A DNA stretch of 64,000 nucleotides from Panacagrimonas perspica (GTDB lineage Bacteria > Pseudomonadota > Gammaproteobacteria > Nevskiales > Nevskiaceae). The notes under the pieces were generated by a model that was not told where the DNA came from, searched no databases, and saw nothing but the letters and a program-made list of their open reading frames with translations. The position numbers and the translations under genes were made by a program. Of this stretch, positions 17,407 through 26,464 are shown in pieces. The stretch lies in the NCBI RefSeq assembly GCF_004364935.1, contig NZ_SOBT01000009.1, positions 748,898 to 812,897 of the forward strand. Direction: 5' to 3'. How positions within the stretch are numbered: the stretch's first letter is position 1; each line of letters begins with the position of its first letter.

Positions 17407-17475
17407 GTAGCCCGGACGAAGTCCGGGAGTGGCGCCGGTACGTCGGGGAAAAGTCCCGGACTTCGTCCGGGCTAC
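17407..17475. repeat. Two-arm palindromic intergenic repeat, copy 10
   Basis: ACGAAGT-type copy, 69 bases. It lies between the divergent starts of glpK and the monoacylglycerol lipase-like gene, so it may also lie within their promoter region. Confidence 0.9.
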
Positions 17476-17561
17476 GAAGACATCGGGCTCGCCGGAGGAA
17501 TTGCGGGACTCGCATGGATTGACCTCCTCGGTTGTGGAAGACTGCGCCGATATCGATCGAG

Positions 17562-18536
17562 ATGCGCCGGCCCAGGCGTACAGCAGACGGAAACTACATC
17601 TTGAGTGCGACCGAGTTCCAGTTGAAGGTGCGCAATGGCGTCGCATTCGTGCGCGCCTGGCTGCCTTCGGCTGCGCCGCGCGCCTGCGTGCAGATCGTGC
17701 ACGGCATGTCCGAGCACGGCGGTCGCTACGCACGTTTCGCCACCGCGTTGACGCGCGCCGGCTACGCGGTGTTCGCGCACGACCTGCCCGGTCACGGCCG
17801 CACGGCGCGTGCCCCGGACGAGCTCGGGCATTTCGCCGACGAGCATGGCTGGCGCCTGGCGCTGCAATCGATCCGCGCGGTGCAGGTGGACATGCGCGAG
17901 CGTTACCCCGGCGTGCCGCTGATGCTGTTCGGTCACAGCATGGGCGCGCTGCTGTCGCAGGATTACATCGTCCATCACGGCCGCGACATCCAGGCCTGCG
18001 TGCTGTCGTCGACCACCGGCAACATGGGCGCGATGCGCGCCATCGGCGCCGTGCTGATGAACGCGGAGATCGCCTGGGGCGGTCCGCGCCATCGCAGCGC
18101 GCTGGCCGAGCGCCTGTCGTTCGGCAAGTTCAACCGGCGCTTCAAGCCGACGCGCACGGCGTTCGACTGGCTGTCGCGCGACGCCGCCGAGGTGGACGCC
18201 TACGTCAACGATCCGCGCTGCGGCTTTCGCGCGTCGTCCGGGCTGTGGTCCGACCTGCTGGCCTACGGCGCGCGCCTGCGCGAGCCGGCACGGCTCGCGC
18301 GCATTCCCAAGAACCTGCCGGTGCTGATCATCGCCGGCACCGAGGACGCAGCCACGCAGGGCACGCGCGGACCCAGCATCCTCGAGCGCGCGTACGCGCA
18401 GGCCGGCCTCAAGGACGTGACGCTGAAGATCTACGACGGCGGCCGTCACGAACTGCTGAACGACACCTGCCGCGAGCAGGTCACCACCGACATCACCGAC
18501 TGGCTGATCGCGCACTCCACAGCGCGCCGCACTTGA
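17562..18536 (+). CDS. Alpha/beta hydrolase, monoacylglycerol lipase-like
   Basis: Predicted 324-residue serine hydrolase of the hydrolase_4 (lysophospholipase / monoglyceride lipase) type. The oxyanion region VQIVHGMSEHGGRY, the HDLPGHGRT segment and the nucleophile elbow GHSMGAL are clear. The acid is in LIIAGTEDAA and the histidine in DGGRHELLND. The start is uncertain. ATG 17562 is used here; an in-frame ATG at 17532 and a TTG at 17601 nearer the conserved fold are alternatives, and none has a strong ribosome site. Two bases separate its stop from the next gene, so the pair is probably co-transcribed. Confidence 0.85.
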   Translation: MRRPRRTADGNYILSATEFQLKVRNGVAFVRAWLPSAAPRACVQIVHGMSEHGGRYARFATALTRAGYAVFAHDLPGHGRTARAPDELGHFADEHGWRLALQSIRAVQVDMRERYPGVPLMLFGHSMGALLSQDYIVHHGRDIQACVLSSTTGNMGAMRAIGAVLMNAEIAWGGPRHRSALAERLSFGKFNRRFKPTRTAFDWLSRDAAEVDAYVNDPRCGFRASSGLWSDLLAYGARLREPARLARIPKNLPVLIIAGTEDAATQGTRGPSILERAYAQAGLKDVTLKIYDGGRHELLNDTCREQVTTDITDWLIAHSTARRT

Positions 18537-18538
18537 AG

Positions 18539-19435
18539 ATGCAGCCGACGCGTCGTGCCTTGCTGCTGGGGCTCGCGCTGTCGCCGGTGCTCGCGATCGC
18601 CGCGCCGCCCAAGGCCGAGCGCTGGGAACGCTGGACGCGCAACAACCCCGCCGCCCCGCGCGTGCTCAATCACACGCTGTGGACGCAGTTCCTCGGCCGT
18701 TACGTCGTCACCGGCGCCGATGGCGTGGCCCGTGTGCGCTACGGCGCCGTCAGCGGCGAGGATCGCGGGTACCTGCGCGTGTATCTCGACCAGCTCCAGC
18801 GCACCGAGGTGTCGAAGCTGCGGCCCGACGAGCAGCTCGCGTACTGGATCAACCTGTACAACGCGCACACCGTGAAGCTGGTGCTGGAGCGCTACCCGCT
18901 GGCCAGCATCCTGTCGATCGCGATCTCGCCGGGCCTGTTCGCCAAGGGCCCGTGGGGCGCGAACATGCTCAAGGTCGAGGACGAGACGCTGTCGCTCGAC
19001 GACATCGAGCACCGCATCCTGCGACCGCTCTGGCACGACCCGCGCACCGCCTACGCGCTGTGCCGCGCGGCCATCGGCAGTCCGAATCTCGCCAGCGAGG
19101 CCTACACCGCCTCGAACGCCGGTGCGATGTTCGATGCCGCCGCACGCGCCTTCGTGAACACGCCGCGCGGCGTGCGCTTCGACGAGAAGGGCCGCCTGCA
19201 GGTGTCGAGCCTGTACGAATGGCTGAAGCCGGATTTCGGCGCGAAGGACGCGGACGTCATCGCGCACCTGCGCCAGTACGCGGCGCCGGCGCTGGCGGAG
19301 CAGCTTGCCAGCGTGACGCGGATCGGCGGCGATGCGTTCGACTGGAAGCTCAACGACCAGATCGATGACTCGCAGGGCGGCGGGGAATTGGCGCCGACGC
19401 TCTACGGGCCTGCTGCTCCGGCTGCCGGCGAGTAG
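18539..19435 (+). CDS. DUF547 domain protein with signal peptide
   Basis: Predicted 298 residues. The N-terminus TRRALLLGLALSPVLAIAA is a signal sequence with two arginines and may use the Tat route. The body matches DUF547: LAYWINLYNAHTVKLVLERY, DIEHRILRPLW, DPRTAYALCRAAIGSPNL and a LYEWLKPDFG end. DUF547 proteins are periplasmic or exported and have no agreed function; some have been compared with cysteine-peptidase folds. The gene starts 2 bases after the hydrolase stop, so the two are likely translated from one message. Confidence 0.85.
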   Translation: MQPTRRALLLGLALSPVLAIAAPPKAERWERWTRNNPAAPRVLNHTLWTQFLGRYVVTGADGVARVRYGAVSGEDRGYLRVYLDQLQRTEVSKLRPDEQLAYWINLYNAHTVKLVLERYPLASILSIAISPGLFAKGPWGANMLKVEDETLSLDDIEHRILRPLWHDPRTAYALCRAAIGSPNLASEAYTASNAGAMFDAAARAFVNTPRGVRFDEKGRLQVSSLYEWLKPDFGAKDADVIAHLRQYAAPALAEQLASVTRIGGDAFDWKLNDQIDDSQGGGELAPTLYGPAAPAAGE

Positions 19436-19868
19436 CGGCGTATCCCCGCATCGGGTTGCGCCCGATACGTCTCGTCACGAAAGGATGAGGGGAGGCACCC
19501 GCGCTGAGCGCGCTTCAATGCCTCGCTCACGACAGGCAGCCGAGTCCGACAGCACGCGCGCATCGATCCGCGCGACGAAATCTTGACGCGCGTGACGGTT
19601 TTCCGTGCGCCGGAATCCGACTGACGGGTCGATCACGTCGGCGGCCATCGGTCGCGGACCACCGCTCATCCCCGGCGTCGCCATGTCCATGCCGTCCGTC
19701 TGCGCCGACGAAACAAGCTGCCACCTGACTCCTATGAATGGTCCACCGGAGGGCGGCAAGCGCAGACACCTGCCGGGAGACACCGCGAAGCAGTCGGGCG
19801 GCGTCTCCGGAAAGGTCCGCACCCACCGTCCGGACATCTCATTTTCGTTTCCAGATTGGAGGATTCCC
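19436..19868. other. Non-coding gap upstream of the GLPVVGG-repeat gene
   Basis: This 433-base gap has no gene I can support. A small hairpin ATCGGG-TTGCG-CCCGAT lies at 19450-19466, soon after the DUF547 stop. The long untranslated stretch before the ATG at 19869 leaves room for a regulated promoter or a leader RNA, but nothing specific can be named. Confidence 0.5.
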
Positions 19869-20585
19869 ATGCGCAAGATCTCGATGTTCCTCGCCGCTTC
19901 CGCCCTGCTTGGCGCCGCGTCGGCACAGGCCGCCCCCGTCGGTGGTCTGCCCGTGGTCGGCGGCCTCGGCTCCAGCCTCGGCGGCGCGCTGAACGGCCTG
20001 CCGGTGCTCGGCTCGCTGACCGGCTCGCTCACCGGTGTGATCGGTGGCCAGAACGGCCTGCCGGTGATCGGCGGCGTGCTGAGCGGTTCGACCGGCGGCG
20101 GCCTCGCGGGGCTGCCCGTCCTGGGCGGCACGCTCTCGGGCGGCCTGCCCGGCCTCGACGGCCTGCCGGTCGTCGGCGGCCTGCTGAGCGGCTCGGTCGG
20201 TGGCGCCACGGGCGGGCTGACCGCGCTGGCGAGCCTGCCGGTCGTGGGTGGCGTGCTCGGCGGCACCTTGTCCGGTGGCCTGCCGACGCTCGACGGTCTG
20301 CCGGTCGTCGGCGGTCTGCTGGGTGGCTCGGTCGGCGGCTCCGGCGCCCTCGCGGGTCTGCCGGTGGTCGGTGGCCTGCTGAGCGGCAGCGTCTCGGGCG
20401 GCCTGCCCAGCCTCGACGGTCTGCCGGTGGTCGGCGGCCTGTTGAACGGCTCGCTCAGCGGCACGGTCGGTGGCCTCACCAACCTGCCGGCCGTCAGCGG
20501 TACGGCCAACGGCCTGGTCGGTGGCGTGCTGCCGGTGCTCGGCCAGCTGCCGGTGTCGAGCGTGACCAGCGGTCTGGCCCTCTGA
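19869..20585 (+). CDS. Secreted elastin-like GLPVVGG-repeat protein
   Basis: Predicted 238 residues. A signal peptide (1-21, ending ASAQA) is followed by a mature protein made almost only of G, L, V, S, P, T and A. The motif [GS]LPV[VLI]G occurs nine times (mostly GLPVVGG) plus three decayed copies near the end, about 18-25 residues apart, separated by LLSGS, GGSVGG and GLDGL spacers. The only charged residues in the mature part are three aspartates, and there are no aromatic, Cys, His, Lys or Arg residues. GGAGG lies 6 bases before the ATG. A strong terminator follows. Possibly a structural surface or matrix protein; no family recognised. Confidence 0.8.
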   Translation: MRKISMFLAASALLGAASAQAAPVGGLPVVGGLGSSLGGALNGLPVLGSLTGSLTGVIGGQNGLPVIGGVLSGSTGGGLAGLPVLGGTLSGGLPGLDGLPVVGGLLSGSVGGATGGLTALASLPVVGGVLGGTLSGGLPTLDGLPVVGGLLGGSVGGSGALAGLPVVGGLLSGSVSGGLPSLDGLPVVGGLLNGSLSGTVGGLTNLPAVSGTANGLVGGVLPVLGQLPVSSVTSGLAL

Positions 20586-20616
20586 GGTCAGCGCCGGGCA
20601 ATTCATCGCCCGAACA

Positions 20617-20653
20617 AACCCCGCGGCGGCCTTCGGCCCCGCGGGGTTTTTGT
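20617..20653 (+). terminator. Rho-independent terminator after the GLPVVGG-repeat gene
   Basis: Stem AACCCCGCGG pairs with CCGCGGGGTT, with an inner GGCC-TTC-GGCC helix, and a run of five T follows. It lies 31 bases past the stop codon. Confidence 0.88.
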
Positions 20654-20657
20654 TTGT

Positions 20658-20725
20658 GTAGCCCGGACGAAGTCCGGGGTTGCCCCTATTCAACGAGCAT
20701 CCATCCCGGACTTCGTCCGGGCTAC
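20658..20725. repeat. Two-arm palindromic intergenic repeat, copy 11
   Basis: ACGAAGT-type copy, 68 bases, directly after the terminator T-run. Confidence 0.92.
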
Positions 20726-20760
20726 GTTGGCGCCATCGCCTGCGCGGGTCTCCGTAACCC

Positions 20761-20828
20761 GCAGCCCGGGTGAAACCCGGGATCGTCTCTTCCCAACGAG
20801 CGCCCATCCCGGGTTTCACCCGGGCTAC
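20761..20828. repeat. Two-arm palindromic intergenic repeat, copy 12
   Basis: TGAAAC-type copy, 68 bases, with GCAGCCC in place of GTAGCCC at its left end. It is 35 bases from copy 11 and ends 6 bases before the cca stop. Confidence 0.92.
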
Positions 20829-20834
20829 GCGGGA

Positions 20835-22058
20835 TCAGGTTTGCGACTGCTTCCACGTCACGAGCCGCGCGAGCCGGCGACGCACGATCTCTTCGCCGAC
20901 CGCAGGACCGGTGAATCCATCGGCCAGCACATCCGCATTGGCCACGGCCGCAGCCTTCGCGGCAGCACGCAAGTAATCCGTCTGCGGATACGGGTCGTCC
21001 TCGAAACCCAGCCGCCCGCGCGCATCGCACTCGCAGGCGCTCAAGGCCTGTTCGAAACGGCCCGACTTCCGGAACGCATCGAAGCGCTCGAGCAATTCGA
21101 GCAGCGTCTTGGGCCGCAGCTCGCGCACCTTGTGCACGAGCAGGTGGTCGCGCGTGACCATCAGCGCCAGGTCGCGCGCGCCGTTGGGCACGCGCAGGCG
21201 TTCGCAGAACTGCTTGACCAGCGGCAGGCCGCGCATGTCGTGGCCGCGATGGCTCGGCAGCTCGCCCTTGGGCGTCGCCGCCTTGCCCAGGTCGTGCAGC
21301 AGCGTGGCGATGCGCACCTCGATGCCGTGCTGCGCACGCACCGCCGCGTCGACGCACATCAGCGTGTGCACCAGCGTGTCGACCTCGGGATGGTAGTCCG
21401 CGCGTTGCGGCACGCCGGACAGCGCGGCGAGTTCTGGCATCACGCGCGCCAGCGCGCCGCAGGCGTGCAGCACTTCGAAGAACGTGCCGGGGCTCGGCTC
21501 CATCAGCGCGCGCTCGGTTTCCTTCCAGACGCGCTCGGCGACGAGATGATCGACCTCGCCCGCGTCGACCATCGACCGCATCAGCGCCATCGTCTCGTCC
21601 GCCACACGAAATCCGAGCGAGGCGAAACGCGCGGCGAAACGCGCGATGCGCAGGATGCGCACCGGGTCCTCGGCGAACGCAGGCGAGACGTGACGCAGCA
21701 GGCGCGCATCGAGATCGCGCTGTCCGCCGTGCGGATCGACGAGCTTGCCGTCCTCGTCCTGCGCCATCGCATTGACCGTGAGATCACGCCGCCACAGATC
21801 GTCCTCGAGCGTCACCTCGGGACCGGTGTGGAACTGGAAGCCGTGGTAGCCGCGTCCGGATTTACGCTCGGTGCGGGCGAGCGCGTATTCCTCCTGCGTC
21901 TTCGGATGCAGGAACACCGGGAAGTCCTTGCCGACGGGCCGATAGCCCTGCGCCACCATCTCTTCGGGCGTGGCGCCGACGACGACCCAGTCGCGTTCCT
22001 TCACCGGCAGGCCGAGACGCGCGTCGCGCACGGCGCCACCGACCAGATAGATCTTCAT
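20835..22058 (-). CDS. cca: Multifunctional CCA tRNA nucleotidyltransferase
   Basis: Predicted 407 residues (E. coli Cca is 412). It adds or repairs the CCA end of tRNAs. The nucleotidyltransferase head has LVGGAVRD (6-12) and RRDLTVNAMA, followed by the arm and linker (VRILRIARFAARF). An HD phosphohydrolase domain is present (TLLHDLGKAATP), as in the gammaproteobacterial class. I use the start MKIYLVGG, the standard beginning. An ATG 9 bases further upstream (22067) overlaps the slt stop as ATGA and may be the true coupled start. Second gene of an slt-cca operon. Confidence 0.94.
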   Translation of the reverse strand: MKIYLVGGAVRDARLGLPVKERDWVVVGATPEEMVAQGYRPVGKDFPVFLHPKTQEEYALARTERKSGRGYHGFQFHTGPEVTLEDDLWRRDLTVNAMAQDEDGKLVDPHGGQRDLDARLLRHVSPAFAEDPVRILRIARFAARFASLGFRVADETMALMRSMVDAGEVDHLVAERVWKETERALMEPSPGTFFEVLHACGALARVMPELAALSGVPQRADYHPEVDTLVHTLMCVDAAVRAQHGIEVRIATLLHDLGKAATPKGELPSHRGHDMRGLPLVKQFCERLRVPNGARDLALMVTRDHLLVHKVRELRPKTLLELLERFDAFRKSGRFEQALSACECDARGRLGFEDDPYPQTDYLRAAAKAAAVANADVLADGFTGPAVGEEIVRRRLARLVTWKQSQT

Positions 22059-22063
22059 CGCCG

Positions 22064-24028
22064 TCATTCCAGCTGCCCGGTCGGGGCGAGGTCCGCCGAG
22101 ATCGGCGTCAGCCAGGGCTTCATGCGCTGCGGCTTGCCGCTCGCCTCCCAGCCGAACACCGTGCTGTGCCAGGCGATGCGCTGGATGTAATTGCGCGTCT
22201 CGTTGAACGGAATGTTCTCGATCCAGACGTCGGTCTCCAGCGGCTGCGCCGGCAGCCAGCGCCGCACCGCATTCGGGCCGGCGTTGTAGGCGCCGAGCAC
22301 GAGCACGAAGCGCCCGCCGAACGTCTCGAACTGCTCGCGCAGGTAGGTGGTGCCGAGCAGCAGGTTGGTCGACGGATCGAACAGGCTCTCCTCGGTGGGC
22401 TTGTCGAAGCCGTTGCGTCGCGCCACGGCGCGCGCCGTCTCCGGCAGCAGCTGCAGCAGGCCCAGCGCGTTGGCGGACGAGCGTGCGCGCGGGTCGTACA
22501 GGCTCTCCTGGCGCAGCACGCCCCAGACCCATTCCGGCGGCAGCTTCGCGCGCTTGGCGGCGCCGGTGAGTTCCGCGGCGTAGGGGCGCGGGTAGAGCAG
22601 ATCGAAGTCGTCGAAAACCTCGGCGCGGGTCGACGAGGCGACCGCCTGCAGATGCCATCCCCAGGCGGACGCGACGCGTGCGGCCTCCAGCAGATGCGTC
22701 GCGTCGAAGTTCTTCGTCGCCTCGTTCCACTCGGCGCGCGCCCACGGCAGCTGCTCGATCTTCCAGGCTTCCCTGGCGCGAACGAATCCAGGCGAATCGC
22801 CGATGAGCTGACGCGCCGCCGGATCGCCCGGACGCACCTGCGCGCGCGGTGCATAGGCCCGGCCCAGACGTTCGGACGCCAGCGCCGAGTAGTAGCCGTT
22901 CTCGGTGCTGAGGCGCTGGTAGTCGGCGCTCGCAGCGTCGCGCCGGTCGAGCTTTTCAGCGACGCGTCCGCGCCAGTAACGCCAGCGCGGCTGCTCGGCC
23001 AGTGCCGGCGGCATCTGCGCGATCCAGCTCGCGGCCTGCGGCCAGTCGCTGGCCCACAGCGCGGCGCGCACGCGCCACTCGTGCGCGCGCTCGTCGAGCG
23101 CCACCTCGGGCACCTGGCGGAACATGCCGACGGTTTCCGGCCGGCGACTCCAGGCCAGGTTCAGCGCGATCTCGCGGCGCATCTCGCCGGTGCTGCCCGG
23201 CGACTGCAGCGAGGGCATCGTGCACGGCCTTCCGCAATTGGCTTCCAGGCGTGCCGCGACGACGGCGGCGTCGTCCGGGTTGGCGCGCGCGAGTTTCGCG
23301 AAGCCGTCGATCGCCGCGCGCGGCTCGACGCCGGACACGATGCCGCGCTCGAGATTGCGCGTCGGATCGCTCAGCACGTCGACCCACAGTTCGTAGGGAG
23401 CGCGCTGCGGAGCCGGAAGCTGGCGGATGAGCATGCGGGCGACATCCAGCTTGCCGGCCTCGAGCGCGAGGCGCGCACGTTCCGCGACCTGCGCCGCGCC
23501 CAGCACGCCCTGCTGCGTCAGCCAGTCGATCATCGGCGCGCACGACGCCGGCAGCTCGGAACCGGTGCGCCAGATCGCCAGACCCGGCGCGATCAGCGCC
23601 GGCGTCGGTCCGGTGGCGATGCTGGCGACGATCGCGTGACAGCGCAGCGAAGTGTCGGCACGCGCCTCGACGTAATAGGCCAGGAACTCCGGCCAGCGGC
23701 CCTGGTCGGCGAGCTTCCTGAGCCAGGCGGTGCGCAGATCCCGCGTCCACGGCGCGTCACCGTCGCGCGTCAGGAAGGTGCCGATGGCGTCGTCCGGCGG
23801 CAGCGGGCTGCGCGCGAGCTGCCACTCCAGGCGCTCGCCTTCGAGATAGGGATACAGCGGATAGCTGCGCAGCAACGCGCTGTCGTTGGCGTCGACGACG
23901 CCTCGCGGGATGGCGGCCAGCGCCTCGACGAATGCGGCCCGCGCCGGGGCCAGCGCGTCAGGCGTCTGGGCCGCCGCCAGTGAAGGCAGCAACAGCGCGA
24001 CGACGACGGTCAGTGCTCTCGAAAGCAT
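22064..24028 (-). CDS. slt: Soluble lytic murein transglycosylase
   Basis: Predicted 654-residue periplasmic enzyme that cleaves peptidoglycan between MurNAc and GlcNAc. It has a signal peptide (residues 1-22), a long alpha-superhelical middle of tetratricopeptide-like helices, and a C-terminal SLT catalytic domain. The catalytic Glu is Glu508 in RQESLYDP, followed by ALGLLQLLPETA and GAYNAGPNAV. E. coli Slt70 is 645 residues. The start is MLSRALTVV at 24028. The stop overlaps an upstream in-frame ATG of cca (ATGA). It is divergent from the TauE/SafE gene. Confidence 0.93.
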   Translation of the reverse strand: MLSRALTVVVALLLPSLAAAQTPDALAPARAAFVEALAAIPRGVVDANDSALLRSYPLYPYLEGERLEWQLARSPLPPDDAIGTFLTRDGDAPWTRDLRTAWLRKLADQGRWPEFLAYYVEARADTSLRCHAIVASIATGPTPALIAPGLAIWRTGSELPASCAPMIDWLTQQGVLGAAQVAERARLALEAGKLDVARMLIRQLPAPQRAPYELWVDVLSDPTRNLERGIVSGVEPRAAIDGFAKLARANPDDAAVVAARLEANCGRPCTMPSLQSPGSTGEMRREIALNLAWSRRPETVGMFRQVPEVALDERAHEWRVRAALWASDWPQAASWIAQMPPALAEQPRWRYWRGRVAEKLDRRDAASADYQRLSTENGYYSALASERLGRAYAPRAQVRPGDPAARQLIGDSPGFVRAREAWKIEQLPWARAEWNEATKNFDATHLLEAARVASAWGWHLQAVASSTRAEVFDDFDLLYPRPYAAELTGAAKRAKLPPEWVWGVLRQESLYDPRARSSANALGLLQLLPETARAVARRNGFDKPTEESLFDPSTNLLLGTTYLREQFETFGGRFVLVLGAYNAGPNAVRRWLPAQPLETDVWIENIPFNETRNYIQRIAWHSTVFGWEASGKPQRMKPWLTPISADLAPTGQLE

Positions 24029-24110
24029 GGCGACAGGCAGGTACGGTGGGTAGGATGCGCGCCCCATTGTACGAATCGCGCCCTGAACACCGGCGCATCT
24101 GCGGGCACTC
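24029..24110. promoter_or_regulatory. Divergent intergenic region, slt / TauE-SafE gene
   Basis: Only 82 bases separate the outward-facing starts at 24028 and 24111, so both promoters must overlap here. No clear boxes were identified. Confidence 0.3.
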
Positions 24111-24905
24111 ATGGAAACCCTGCTGATCTTTCTCGCCACCGGTGCGGTTGCCGGAGTGCTGGCCGGCCTCTTCGGCATCGGCGGCGGCATGGTGATGGTG
24201 CCCGCGCTGGCGCTGGTGCTGGCGCGGCAGAACGTGCCGCCCGAGATCGTCATGCACATCTCGCTCGGCACTTCCCTGGCGGTGATCGCGCTGACGTCGA
24301 TCACCTCCACGTTGTCGCACCATCGTCGCGGCGGCGTGCGCTGGGACCTGCTGCGTGTGTACGGCCCCGCCCTGGCCATCGGTGCGCTCGCCGGTGCGTT
24401 CGTCGCCGACGCGCTGCCCGGACAGGCGCTGCGCAAGCTCGTCGGCATCAGCAGCCTGCTGATCGCGATGCAGATGGCGTTCGACTACAAGTTCGGCGCG
24501 ATGCAGCGCCTGGCTGCGCCGCGCACGACCGAACTGGGCGTGTCGGGCGGCATCATCGGCATGCTGTCGTCGCTGATCGGCATCGGCGGCGGATCGCTGA
24601 CCGGGCCGTACCTGGCGCTGCGCGGCATCGCGCTGCGCGAGTGCGTGGGCACGGCGGCGGCCGGCGGCATTCCGATCGCCTGGGCAGGCGCATTCGGCTA
24701 CGTGCTGGCCGGCTGGGGACATGCGGGCGTGCCGGCGCCGTCGCTCGGCTATGTCAGCGGGCCGGCGTTCGCCGGCCTGGCGGTGGCCAGCACCTTGATG
24801 GCACCCCTGGGCGCGCGCCTGGCGCACAGCCTTTCCCCGCGCAAATTGCAATTGTCGTTCGCCGCGATGCTGGTGCTCGTCGCCTACGAAATGCTGCGAA
24901 CCTGA
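24111..24905 (+). CDS. Sulfite exporter TauE/SafE family membrane protein
   Basis: Predicted 264-residue inner-membrane protein with about eight hydrophobic segments. It has the two inverted glycine-rich motifs of this family, GLFGIGGGMVMVPAL near the start and LIGIGGGSLTGPYL in the middle. TauE/SafE (TSUP) proteins move sulfite, sulfoacetate or other organic anions out of or into the cell. The substrate cannot be told here, as no sulfur-metabolism genes are nearby. Confidence 0.9.
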   Translation: METLLIFLATGAVAGVLAGLFGIGGGMVMVPALALVLARQNVPPEIVMHISLGTSLAVIALTSITSTLSHHRRGGVRWDLLRVYGPALAIGALAGAFVADALPGQALRKLVGISSLLIAMQMAFDYKFGAMQRLAAPRTTELGVSGGIIGMLSSLIGIGGGSLTGPYLALRGIALRECVGTAAAGGIPIAWAGAFGYVLAGWGHAGVPAPSLGYVSGPAFAGLAVASTLMAPLGARLAHSLSPRKLQLSFAAMLVLVAYEMLRT

Positions 24906-25046
24906 ACGGACCGGCAGCTGCGGGCTGAGCGGCAGCTGTGGGGCGACCAGCGGTGTCCCGTTGCGGCCCGTGCGTTCACGTGGCGTATTAGATTTCCGAC
25001 GCTCCTTCGCGCATCTGCGGATGCAGAAAGCTCGCGCCGAAATGCC

Positions 25047-25433
25047 ATGAATATCCCTCCCAAAGCGATCCACTACGCGATTCACGGGCTGCTGGCCCGC
25101 CACCGGGTCGAGCAAGGCTTCAGTTTTCCTCTCAAGCAGTTGATGGCGGAGTGGCCGGAGACGGCATTGCGCCGCGGAGATCTGATCAAGGGCCTCGAAG
25201 GCCTGCGCAAATCGGGACATCTGACGATCGATCAGACGCCGGAAGGTCCGATGGTGCGCTTGATCAACGAAGACTTCGGGCTGGTCGTCACGGCGCTGGA
25301 TCGCGACGCCGTCACCACGCTCACCCGCCTGCGCGAATTGCGTCGCCGTCCGCAGTCGCACGTCGCGGCACTGGTTCCGGATCAGAAGCATGCGCGCCGG
25401 CCCGGCGAGTCGGGGCCCAAGCCCTCGGATTGA
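25047..25433 (+). CDS. Hypothetical protein, possible winged-helix
   Basis: A 128-residue protein I do not recognise. Predicted helices with a wing-like strand pair (LIKGLEGLRKSGHLTIDQTPEGPMVRLI) suggest a winged-helix-like fold, and the C-terminal 40 residues are basic (RLRELRRRPQS, KHARRPGE). This could fit nucleic-acid binding, but it is inference from the look of the sequence. No signal peptide or membrane segment. It stands alone and ends in a good terminator. Confidence 0.75.
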   Translation: MNIPPKAIHYAIHGLLARHRVEQGFSFPLKQLMAEWPETALRRGDLIKGLEGLRKSGHLTIDQTPEGPMVRLINEDFGLVVTALDRDAVTTLTRLRELRRRPQSHVAALVPDQKHARRPGESGPKPSD

Positions 25434-25455
25434 GCGTTTCCCGGATGGCTTCAAG

Positions 25456-25480
25456 AAACCCTCCTTGCGGAGGGTTTTTC
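25456..25480 (+). terminator. Rho-independent terminator after the 128-residue hypothetical
   Basis: AAACCCTCC-TTGC-GGAGGGTTT with five T's, 22 bases past the stop codon. Confidence 0.88.
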
Positions 25481-25497
25481 GTTTGTGATGGCGGCTT

Positions 25498-25518
25498 CCC
25501 GGGCTTCGCCCGGGCTAC
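25498..25518. repeat. Single repeat arm, copy 13
   Basis: A lone right arm (CCCGGGCTTCGCCCGGGCTAC) of the same CGAAG/CTTCG variant as copy 1, between the terminator and the oxyR stop. Confidence 0.8.
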
Positions 25519-25522
25519 TCGA

Positions 25523-26464
25523 TCAGCCTTCGGTGAGCGGTGCGTCCGGAAGGAAGTTCACGCCGCGCATCGGCATCGACAGGATGACCTCGTGCAGTGC
25601 GCGGATCGCCTGGAGGCGCGGAAACGTCTTGCGCCAGACCAGCGCGATGCGACGCGAGGGCGCCTTGTTGGCAAACGGGCGCGCCACCAGCAGCGGCGCG
25701 TCTTCGGCGGGACGGTTCTCAACCGACGAGCGCGGCAGCACCGTGAGCCCCAGGCCGCTGGCGACCATGTGGCGAATCGTCTCCAGGCTGCTGCCGGTCT
25801 GCGGCTGCGGACCGGAGGCATCCGGATCCACGCACTTCGGGCAGGCCTCGATGACCTGCTCGCGGAAGCAGTGTCCCGGGCCGAGCAGCAGCAGCGGCTC
25901 TTCGGCGAGCTTGCGCGCGGTGATCTGCGCCTCGCCCGCCCAGCGATGGTCCGCCGGCAGCATGACGACGAAATCCTCGTCGTAGATCGGCCAGATGCTC
26001 AGGCCCTGCGGGTCGATCGGCACCGCGACGCAGATGACGTCGATCTCGTTGTCGCGCAGCTGCTCGAGCAGGCGCGCCGTGAAGTTTTCCTCGATCACCA
26101 GCGGCATGTTCGGCGTGCGCTGGCGCAGCAGCGGAATCAGGTGCGGCAGCAGGTACGGCCCGACGGTGTAGATGGCGCCGAAGCGCAGCGGGCCGACGAG
26201 TTCGTCCTGGCCTTCACGCGCCAGGTCCTCCAGCAGCTTGGCCTCGGAGAGCACGCGCTTGGCCTGCGCCACCACCTTCTCGCCGACCGGCGTGGGTTTG
26301 ACTTCGCCACGCACGCGCTCGAACAGCGTCACCCCGAGCTGCTCCTCGAGCTTCTTGATCGCCACCGACAACGTCGGCTGCGACACGAAGGAACGCTCCG
26401 CCGCGTGGCCGAAGTGGCGCTCCTTGTCGAGGTTCACGAGATACCGCAGTTCGGTGAGCGTCAT
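25523..26464 (-). CDS. oxyR: Hydrogen-peroxide-sensing LysR regulator OxyR
   Basis: Predicted 313 residues. A LysR helix-turn-helix fills the N-terminus ([24 protein letters not shown]). The redox pair falls exactly at Cys199 and Cys208 ([12 protein letters not shown]), the residues that form the activating disulfide in E. coli OxyR. A third nearby cysteine (Cys211) is extra. OxyR switches on catalase, peroxidase and iron-control genes under peroxide. Its ATG overlaps the stop of hemF (ATGA), so it is co-translated with tsaC-hemF rather than carrying its own promoter, at least in part. Confidence 0.95.
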   Translation of the reverse strand: MTLTELRYLVNLDKERHFGHAAERSFVSQPTLSVAIKKLEEQLGVTLFERVRGEVKPTPVGEKVVAQAKRVLSEAKLLEDLAREGQDELVGPLRFGAIYTVGPYLLPHLIPLLRQRTPNMPLVIEENFTARLLEQLRDNEIDVICVAVPIDPQGLSIWPIYDEDFVVMLPADHRWAGEAQITARKLAEEPLLLLGPGHCFREQVIEACPKCVDPDASGPQPQTGSSLETIRHMVASGLGLTVLPRSSVENRPAEDAPLLVARPFANKAPSRRIALVWRKTFPRLQAIRALHEVILSMPMRGVNFLPDAPLTEG

